The notes beneath the pieces were generated by a model that did no database searches, had not been told where the DNA came from, and worked only from the letters and a program-made list of their open reading frames with translations. The translations under genes and the position numbers were made by a program. Shown here in pieces: positions 58,159-64,000 of a DNA stretch of 64,000 bases (its first letter is position 1; the number at the start of each line of letters is the position of its first letter). The DNA comes from Litorivicinus lipolyticus (lineage in GTDB: Bacteria > Pseudomonadota > Gammaproteobacteria > Pseudomonadales > Litorivicinaceae): the NCBI RefSeq assembly GCF_009650135.1, contig NZ_CP045871.1:744001-808000 (forward strand), given 5' to 3'.

Positions 58159-60111
58159 ATGAGCGATCATAAGGTTTACCCGGTTTCGGCCGAATGGGCC
58201 GCCTCTGCCTGGGCTGATGAAGCCAAGTACAACGAAATGTATGCCGAGTCGGTTAATAACCCGGACAAGTTTTGGGGTGAGCAGGCGCGTGCCACCATTG
58301 ACTGGATCAAGCCTTTTCATCAGGTCAAAAACACCTCATTTGAACCCGGCAACGTCAGCATCAAGTGGTTTGAAGACGGCACGCTTAACGTAGCGGCCAA
58401 CTGCCTGGACCGTCATTTGGCGACCCGGGGCGATCAAACGGCGATTATTTGGGAAGGCGACGACCCCAGCAGCGACGAACATATCAGCTACCGCGACCTG
58501 TACGAACGCGTCGGCAAGTTTGCCAATGCCTTGAAAGCTCAGGGCGTTAAAAAAGGCGATGTCGCCACGCTGTACATGCCGATGATCCCCGAAGCGGCGG
58601 TGGCAATGTTGGCGTGCGCGCGCATTGGTGCGGTCCACTCGATCGTCTTTGGCGGCTTCAGCCCGGACGCCTTGGGCGTGCGTGTCGAAGAATCCGGCTC
58701 CAGCATCATCATCACCTCGGACGAGGGTCGCCGTGGCGGCCGTCGCGTACCGCTGAAAAAGAACGTCGACGCGGCGATTGCCGGTATGGACAATCCGGCG
58801 TCGGTTAAAAGCGTGGTCGTGGTTAAGTGCACCGGCGGCGACGTCGCATGGGACACCGACCGTGATCATTGGTACCACGAATTGGTCGCCGGTCAGTCGG
58901 TCGATTGCCCCGCCGAAGAAATGGGCGCCGAGGACCCGCTGTTCATCCTGTACACCTCGGGTTCGACCGGCAAGCCCAAGGGCTTGGAACACACCACAGG
59001 CGGCTACATTGTTTACGCCGCGATGACGCACAAGTACGTGTTTGATTACAAAGACGGCGATGTTTATTGGTGCACCGCGGACGTCGGTTGGGTCACTGGC
59101 CACAGCTACATCGTCTACGGCCCGCTGGCCAATGGCGGCACCACCGTGATGTTCGAAGGCGTGCCGACCTACCCCGATGCCAGCCGTTTTGGCCGCGTCA
59201 TCGAAAAGCACAAGGTCAACCAGTTCTACACCGCGCCGACCGCGATTCGTGCGTTGATGCAAAAAGGCGACGACGTCTTAGGTGACTCGGACTTGTCGAG
59301 CCTGAAGCTGCTCGGCAGCGTTGGCGAGCCGATCAACCCGGAAGCCTGGAACTGGTACAACGACATCATGGGCAAAGGCGAGTGCCCCGTTGTCGACACC
59401 TGGTGGCAGACCGAAACGGGCGGCATCATGATTGTTCCGCTGCCCGGCGCGACCGCTGCTAAGCCCGGCAGCGCCAGTCGCCCGTTCTTTGGCGTACAGC
59501 CCGCACTGGTGGACAACGAAGGCAACCTGATCGAGGGCTCCGGTGACGGCAACCTGGTCATCTTGGATGGGTGGCCAGCCATTGCCCGCAGCTGCTGGGG
59601 CGATCCGGCGCGCTACGAGGAAACCTACTTCAGCACCTTTAAAGGCATGTACTTCACCGGTGACGGTGCACGCCGTGACGATGATGGTTACTACTGGATC
59701 ACGGGCCGCGTCGATGACGTGATTAACGTGTCCGGTCACCGCATGGGGACCGCCGAAGTGGAATCGAGCTTGGTTGCCCATGCGGCGGTGGCGGAGGCCG
59801 CGGTTGTCGGTTACCCGCACGCCATCAAAGGCCAAGGCATCTATGTTTATGTGACGCTGCAAGCGGGCGTTGAGGCGACTGACGAGCTGCGTAAAGCCTT
59901 GGTTGGGCACGTACGTACCGACATCGGGCCGATCGCATCACCGGACTTGATCCAGTGGGCGCCGGGATTGCCGAAAACGCGCTCAGGCAAGATCATGCGG
60001 CGGATTCTGCGTAAAATTGCAGCGAACGAGCACGACCAGTTAGGTGACACATCGACACTGGCCGATCCGGCTGTGGTGGATGATCTAGTAGCGAACCGTA
60101 TGAACCGATAA
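58159..60111 (+). CDS. acs: acetyl-CoA synthetase
   Basis: Activates acetate to acetyl-CoA through acetyl-AMP. It has 650 residues, standard length. The ATP loop is [14 protein letters not shown] near residues 265-278; the active-site block is [12 protein letters not shown]; the C-terminal catalytic and acetylation-target Lys is in [13 protein letters not shown] (about residue 617). ATG 58159 has AAAGGAA 10-16 bases before it. A terminator follows, and a LuxR-type response regulator lies just downstream. Confidence 0.97.
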   Translation: MSDHKVYPVSAEWAASAWADEAKYNEMYAESVNNPDKFWGEQARATIDWIKPFHQVKNTSFEPGNVSIKWFEDGTLNVAANCLDRHLATRGDQTAIIWEGDDPSSDEHISYRDLYERVGKFANALKAQGVKKGDVATLYMPMIPEAAVAMLACARIGAVHSIVFGGFSPDALGVRVEESGSSIIITSDEGRRGGRRVPLKKNVDAAIAGMDNPASVKSVVVVKCTGGDVAWDTDRDHWYHELVAGQSVDCPAEEMGAEDPLFILYTSGSTGKPKGLEHTTGGYIVYAAMTHKYVFDYKDGDVYWCTADVGWVTGHSYIVYGPLANGGTTVMFEGVPTYPDASRFGRVIEKHKVNQFYTAPTAIRALMQKGDDVLGDSDLSSLKLLGSVGEPINPEAWNWYNDIMGKGECPVVDTWWQTETGGIMIVPLPGATAAKPGSASRPFFGVQPALVDNEGNLIEGSGDGNLVILDGWPAIARSCWGDPARYEETYFSTFKGMYFTGDGARRDDDGYYWITGRVDDVINVSGHRMGTAEVESSLVAHAAVAEAAVVGYPHAIKGQGIYVYVTLQAGVEATDELRKALVGHVRTDIGPIASPDLIQWAPGLPKTRSGKIMRRILRKIAANEHDQLGDTSTLADPAVVDDLVANRMNR

Positions 60112-60126
60112 GATCGGTTGATGCCG

Positions 60127-60159
60127 AACCCGCCTGAGTTTCGCTCCGGCGGGTTTTTT
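60127..60159 (+). terminator. intrinsic terminator after acs
   Basis: AACCCGCC at 60127-60134 pairs with GGCGGGTT at 60148-60155, with an inner GAG/CTC pairing, and six T follow the stem (60154-60159). It lies 16 bases after the acs stop, so acs ends independently of the response regulator gene. Confidence 0.85.
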
Positions 60160-60191
60160 GGTTTAGGGATAACTGAATTGCGAGGCTTTAG

Positions 60192-60845
60192 ATGACGACG
60201 AAAATTATTGTGGCGGACGACCATCCGTTGTTCCGTGCGGCATTGACCGGCGCTTTGGCATTTTTGGACGACGCTGAAATCATCGAAGCGGCCAGCATGG
60301 GCGAGGTTCAAACGCGCTTGGCCGAGCACAATGACGCGGATCTGGTGCTGTTGGATTTGAATATGCCGGGGGCAAACGGGTTTTCAGGGCTGGCGTTTTT
60401 GCGTGGGCAAATGCCGGAATTGCCTGTGGTCGTGGTTAGTGGTGCCGAAGACGGCAGCACGATCAACAAGTGTATGGATTTAGGCGCCAGCGGTTTTATC
60501 CCCAAAAGCGCACCACTCAGCGTATTGTCAACGGCAATTGGCCAAGTTTTGGACGGTGGCGAATACCTGCCCGAAGGGGTCGATCTGAATGCTGAATCCT
60601 TCAGTGATGAAGAAGCCCGCTTGGCGGCTGCGATCAGTTCGTTGACGCCGCAGCAGTTCCGGGTCATGTCGATGTTGACGCAGGGTTTGTTGAACAAGCA
60701 AATCGCGTATGACTTGGACGTCAGCGAGGCGACGATTAAGGCTCACGTCACCGCGATCTTGCGCAAATTGGGTGTCAACTCGCGGACTCAGGCGGTGATC
60801 GTTTGTCAGCGCCTGGATTTGGCCGAGTTCGAAACCCCGAGCTAG
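60192..60845 (+). CDS. LuxR/NarL-type response regulator (CrbR/ErdR-like)
   Basis: 217 residues: receiver domain at about 1-120 with acidic pocket Asp9-Asp10, phospho-acceptor Asp55 ([10 protein letters not shown]) and the Lys in FIPKSAP; then a LuxR helix-turn-helix at about 150-210 ([33 protein letters not shown]). The position beside acs and the sequence style match CrbR/ErdR, which activate acetate and alcohol use genes; the kinase is not in the window. The stop shares CTAG with the convergent rnt stop. Confidence 0.85.
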   Translation: MTTKIIVADDHPLFRAALTGALAFLDDAEIIEAASMGEVQTRLAEHNDADLVLLDLNMPGANGFSGLAFLRGQMPELPVVVVSGAEDGSTINKCMDLGASGFIPKSAPLSVLSTAIGQVLDGGEYLPEGVDLNAESFSDEEARLAAAISSLTPQQFRVMSMLTQGLLNKQIAYDLDVSEATIKAHVTAILRKLGVNSRTQAVIVCQRLDLAEFETPS

Positions 60846-61480
60846 GCCGGTTCTCCGGCCGGCGGCCAGCCGCCCAGTTCACGCCAGCGATTGACGATGG
60901 CACAGAACAAGTCAGCGGTGCGCGCGGTGTCATAGCGCGCGCTGTGGGCTTCATGCCCGTCAAAGTCGATGCCGGCTTCTTTGCACGCGCGTGCTAACAC
61001 GGTTTGGCCATAGGCCAATCCGCCTAGGGTTGCGGTATCAAAGCAACTGAACGGGTGGAAAGGATTGCGCTTAATGCCCGTGCGTTCGACCGCGGCATTC
61101 AAAAAATTCAAATCAAAGTGAGCGTTATGCCCAACCAACACGGCGCGCGTGCAGCCGCTGGCTTTGAGTGCGCTGCGCACAGGTTTGAAGGCTTGGCCGA
61201 GGGCTTGGTCTTCGGCTTGGGCTAGGCGCAGCGGGTGGTAGGGGTCAATCCCGGTAAACTCGAGGCTTTTAGGGTCCAGGTTGGCACCTTCAAAGGGCAC
61301 AATATGAACGCCTGTGACCTCGCCCGGTTCCATCATGCCTTTTTCGTTGAGGATGATCGGGCACACCGCCAATTCAAGCAGGGCGTCGGTTGCTGCGTTA
61401 AAACCGGCGGTTTCAACGTCAACAATTACGGGCAAGAAGCCGCGGAAACGGTCTTTCATAGTCGGGTTCGGGTTTTCCAT
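60842..61480 (-). CDS. rnt: ribonuclease T
   Basis: 3'-5' exoribonuclease that trims tRNA CCA turnover ends and 5S/23S rRNA. It has 212 residues from ATG 61480; ATG 61459 is possible, whereas the longer frame to 61615 has an unlikely N-terminus. DEDD residues: Asp21 and Glu23 in VIVDVETAG, Asp in [11 protein letters not shown], and His/Asp in [14 protein letters not shown]. It lies divergent from motY, with argG beyond, an arrangement seen in Pseudomonas relatives. Confidence 0.94.
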   Translation of the reverse strand: MENPNPTMKDRFRGFLPVIVDVETAGFNAATDALLELAVCPIILNEKGMMEPGEVTGVHIVPFEGANLDPKSLEFTGIDPYHPLRLAQAEDQALGQAFKPVRSALKASGCTRAVLVGHNAHFDLNFLNAAVERTGIKRNPFHPFSCFDTATLGGLAYGQTVLARACKEAGIDFDGHEAHSARYDTARTADLFCAIVNRWRELGGWPPAGEPA

Positions 61481-61553
61481 AGGGCGCAAAGGATACCTGC
61501 GCCACGTGCATTGCACTACTACAGTTTGGCGGTGAAACGCCGATAAAGGCTGG

Positions 61554-62477
61554 ATGAAGCGATTATTGTTAGCAGGCCTGATCGGCCTGTCGGCCGCGGC
61601 GAACGCCCAGGTCATTTATTCGAACCCGCCGTACCTGTCGGAGTGGACGGTGCAATCGAGCCCGGTTCAGTGCGTCCTGTCGCAACCGATCGACGGCTAC
61701 GGGGCGGCTATTTTCACCCAGGACGCGGGGCGTCGTGCGCGCTTTCAGTTGGACGCTTTCCGGCCGGTTCACCGCAGCGGCGAAGCGGCCATGGTCGCCC
61801 GTCCAGGCTCCTGGCGGCCGGGCGAAAGTGGCAACTACTTGCAACAGATCACGACCCGCCAGCAACGGCCGGCGATCGATACCCAAGGCGAGGTGGTCCA
61901 AAGCGCGGTCAACACCTTGCTAGAAGGGTGGCAGTTGGTGGTGGTCGACGGTGACCTTGAAGTGCGCTTGCAACCGGCACGCTTCCCGCCGGCCTACCGC
62001 GACTGGGTCGATTGCCTGGGAGCTTTGCTGCCGGTCAATTTTGCCGACGTTGAACGCAATTTACTGTACTTCGAAAAAGGTCAAAATCGATTAACGGCGG
62101 AGCACCGAGCGTTGCTGCGCGAGGTTGCGGACTACATGCGCCAGGACAAGGCGGTGACCGGTGTCTTTATCGATGGCCACACGGATGACGAGGGTGGGTA
62201 TTTGGAAAATGAGGACGCCTCGCGTCTGCGCGCCGAGCAGGTCGGACGATTTATGGAGTCCGAAGGCATCGATCCGCAAAAAGTCGTGATCCGTTTCCAT
62301 GGCGAATACTATCCTGTCGCGACCAATATCACGGTGGCGGGGCGTGCGGCTAACCGCCGTGTCAGCGTCCGCATGGAGCGCAACGGCATCGCGCCGAATC
62401 AACGGGCCGATGTGGTTGCCTACGACCGTCGCGTGGACAACGCGCCGCCGCGCCTTCCGCCCACAGTAGATGACTAA
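61554..62477 (+). CDS. motY: flagellar motor protein MotY
   Basis: Outer-membrane-associated T-ring component that supports sodium-type stators. It has 307 residues with a signal peptide (about 1-18, ending ANA), an N-terminal beta-barrel-like MotY domain (about 20-160, with [10 protein letters not shown]) and a C-terminal OmpA-type peptidoglycan-binding domain (about 165-290: [22 protein letters not shown] and [13 protein letters not shown]). It implies that the organism is flagellated. The gene sits between rnt and argG as in Pseudomonas. Confidence 0.9.
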   Translation: MKRLLLAGLIGLSAAANAQVIYSNPPYLSEWTVQSSPVQCVLSQPIDGYGAAIFTQDAGRRARFQLDAFRPVHRSGEAAMVARPGSWRPGESGNYLQQITTRQQRPAIDTQGEVVQSAVNTLLEGWQLVVVDGDLEVRLQPARFPPAYRDWVDCLGALLPVNFADVERNLLYFEKGQNRLTAEHRALLREVADYMRQDKAVTGVFIDGHTDDEGGYLENEDASRLRAEQVGRFMESEGIDPQKVVIRFHGEYYPVATNITVAGRAANRRVSVRMERNGIAPNQRADVVAYDRRVDNAPPRLPPTVDD

Positions 62478-62526
62478 ATCCTCGTAAATCGGTAAGCTCG
62501 CGTCCCTCGAAACTAAGGAGTTGGGC

Positions 62527-63744
62527 GTGAGCAATATCAACAAAGTCGTACTGGCCTATTCAGGCGGTCTGGATACATCCGTGATCGTGAAATGGCTGCA
62601 GGAAACCTATCAGTGTGAAGTCGTCACCTTTACCGCTGATATCGGTCAAGGCGAGGAAGTTGAGCCAGCTCGTGCCAAGGCCGAAGCACTCGGCGTCAAA
62701 GAAATTTATATCGAGGACCTGCGCGAAGAGTTCGTCCGTGACTACGTCTACCCGATGTTCCGCGCCAACACGATTTATGAGGGCGAGTACTTGCTCGGCA
62801 CCTCGATTGCGCGCCCATTAATCGCCAAGCGTTTGGTTGAAATCGCCGCCGCCACTGGCGCTGACGCCATCAGCCATGGGGCGACCGGCAAAGGCAACGA
62901 CCAAGTCCGGTTCGAGCTGGGCGCCTATGCGCTGGCACCGGGTATCCAAGTGATCGCGCCGTGGCGCGATTGGGACCTCAACAGCCGCGAAAAGCTGATG
63001 GAGTACTGTGCCGACAACAATATCGAAGTCGACATGAAGCGCGGTAAAAAGAGCCCCTACTCAATGGACGCCAACTTGCTTCACATCAGTTACGAGGGCG
63101 GCATCCTTGAGGATCCGGCCAGCGAAAGCGAAGAAGACATGTGGCGCTGGTCGGTCAGCCCCGAAGCAGCCCCGGACACGGCGCGCTACATCGAAATCGG
63201 CTTTGCCAACGGCGATGCAGCAACATTGGACGGCGAAGCCCTGTCCCCGGCGACCATGTTAGAAACCCTGAACCGCATTGGCGGCGAAAACGGCATTGGT
63301 CGAACCGATATCGTTGAAAACCGTTACGTCGGTATGAAAGCGCGCGGCTGTTACGAAACCCCCGGCGGCACGATCCTGTTGAAAGCGCACCGGGCGATTG
63401 AATCGATCACATTGGATCGTGAAGCGGGCCACCTCAAAGACGAGTTGATGCCGCGCTACGCCAGCCTGATTTACAACGGTTACTGGTGGTCGCCGGAGCG
63501 CAAAGCGCTACAGGCCCTGATCGACCAGACCCAGGACGTGGTTAACGGCACCGTCCGGTTGAAGCTCTACAAGGGCAACATCATGGTCGTTGGCCGCGCC
63601 AGCGAGGGCAGTCTGTTTGACGCCACGATCGCATCCTTCGAAGACGATGGCGGCGCTTACGATCAGGCTGACGCAGCCGGCTTCATTAAGCTGAATGCGC
63701 TACGACTTCGCATTGCCGCGAAGCTGGGTCGCAAGCTCGACTAA
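62527..63744 (+). CDS. argG: argininosuccinate synthase
   Basis: Joins citrulline and aspartate with ATP in arginine synthesis. It has 405 residues from GTG 62527, with AAGGAG 6 bases upstream; the frame up to TTG 62521 lacks that spacing. ATP loop [13 protein letters not shown] (about 7-19), [16 protein letters not shown] block and the citrulline/aspartate site TEADGW-equivalent region are intact. A terminator follows 38 bases after the stop. Confidence 0.97.
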   Translation: MSNINKVVLAYSGGLDTSVIVKWLQETYQCEVVTFTADIGQGEEVEPARAKAEALGVKEIYIEDLREEFVRDYVYPMFRANTIYEGEYLLGTSIARPLIAKRLVEIAAATGADAISHGATGKGNDQVRFELGAYALAPGIQVIAPWRDWDLNSREKLMEYCADNNIEVDMKRGKKSPYSMDANLLHISYEGGILEDPASESEEDMWRWSVSPEAAPDTARYIEIGFANGDAATLDGEALSPATMLETLNRIGGENGIGRTDIVENRYVGMKARGCYETPGGTILLKAHRAIESITLDREAGHLKDELMPRYASLIYNGYWWSPERKALQALIDQTQDVVNGTVRLKLYKGNIMVVGRASEGSLFDATIASFEDDGGAYDQADAAGFIKLNALRLRIAAKLGRKLD

Positions 63745-63781
63745 TTCCGTGCGCTGTCGTTCGGCGCACTGATAGCCACCT

Positions 63782-63829
63782 AGGCACCCTCGGGCTGACA
63801 TAGTTGTTCAGCCGGAAGGTGCCTTTTTT
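63782..63829 (+). terminator. intrinsic terminator after argG
   Basis: AGGCACC at 63782-63788 pairs with GGTGCCT at 63818-63824, with an inner stem GGCTGA/TCAGCC, and six T at 63824-63829. It lies 38 bases after the argG stop, in a 129-base gap before the convergent nth end. Confidence 0.85.
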
Positions 63830-63873
63830 ACGTTTGGACTGTCCCGAGTCGGCGGGGTGACGTTGACCTGTTT

Positions 63874-64000
63874 CTAGTCCAGGTACTCGCGCTTTTCGTT
63901 GAATTCACACAGGTCCTCGATCAGGCAGCGGCCGCACTCGGGTTTGCGAGCCTTACAGGTATAGCGCCCGTGCAAGATAAGCCAGTGGTGGGCATCGACC
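63874..64000 (-). CDS. nth: endonuclease III (3' end, partial)
   Basis: Minus-strand frame from the window edge to a stop at 63876-63874, encoding [19 protein letters not shown] and then [17 protein letters not shown] and EYLD. The four-Cys cluster motif C-x6-C-x2-C-x5-C is complete, as in the C-terminal [4Fe-4S] loop of endonuclease III, and [12 protein letters not shown] is its usual lead-in. Only the last 42 residues are visible; the catalytic Lys and Asp lie outside the window. Confidence 0.9.
   Translation of the reverse strand, partial: VDAHHWLILHGRYTCKARKPECGRCLIEDLCEFNEKREYLD

Noticed and set aside
58336-59262. 308-residue minus-strand open frame
   Set aside because: Antisense to acs, His/Val/Ala-rich, no domain.

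Overview
The window is a compact, GC-rich (roughly 58-60 % by eye) stretch of a gammaproteobacterial chromosome. The order truA-trpF-(trpBA)-accD-folC-SPOR-cvpA-purF-metZ, the argG-motY-rnt linkage, and the presence of MetZ, HexR, MltF, PlsB and UPF0149 homologues point to the Pseudomonadales/Oceanospirillales side of the class. The sugar ABC system resembles AglEFGK, which is usual in marine bacteria. A flagellated marine heterotroph is my inference; the genus cannot be fixed from the sequence alone. I see no rRNA, tRNA, IS element, prophage or CRISPR array.

Layout. 1-9364: a + strand housekeeping run (tRNA pseudouridine synthase, tryptophan, malonyl-CoA, folate, purine and methionine genes) with mostly 4-base start/stop overlaps. 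9365-11102: HtpX, MsrB and a DCC protein (membrane quality control and thiol/oxidative repair). 11217-15172: a pterin group (folE, folK, folM) with ubiG, an MBL-fold hydrolase and a glycosyltransferase. 15169-21727: a light and DNA-damage group made of glutathione peroxidase, an iron-sulfur (6-4)-type photolyase, a 47-residue DUF2256 protein, CRY-DASH, a third atypical photolyase, a DUF3429 membrane protein and DNA polymerase IV. 21760-28248: a CBS/degenerate-GGDEF protein, an M23 peptidase, XseA, GuaB and GuaA.

28249-30397 is the only loose region. It holds a frameshifted small membrane protein, a methyltransferase that has lost its C-terminus, remnants of a phytanoyl-CoA dioxygenase and a VOC protein, and intact DUF3127, DUF1289 and small membrane-protein genes. 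30398-45667 returns to dense housekeeping: tadA, mltF, purL, rsmJ, plsB, dgt, tesA and its divergent ABC exporter, and a UPF0149 protein. 45692-57538 is a sugar island: GAPDH, the Entner-Doudoroff genes edd and eda, glucokinase, a GH1 beta-glucosidase, an AglEFGK-like importer and the HexR regulator. Together these would import a glucoside, hydrolyse it, phosphorylate the glucose and send it through KDPG to pyruvate. The glucose-6-phosphate to 6-phosphogluconate step (zwf, pgl) is not in the window. 57535-64000 carries a SCO-like protein, acs with a CrbR/ErdR-like response regulator, rnt, motY, argG and the 3' end of nth.

The most interesting part is 11217-21727, where pterin synthesis genes sit beside three different photolyase/cryptochrome proteins and an error-prone polymerase. 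The third photolyase appears to lack residues that are otherwise nearly invariant around the flavin. Other points of note are an apparent ATT start for rsmJ, start codons of tesA and its neighbour that share bases, a DUF3127 protein with an SSB-like acidic tip, and a SCO-like protein without the copper-ligand histidine.
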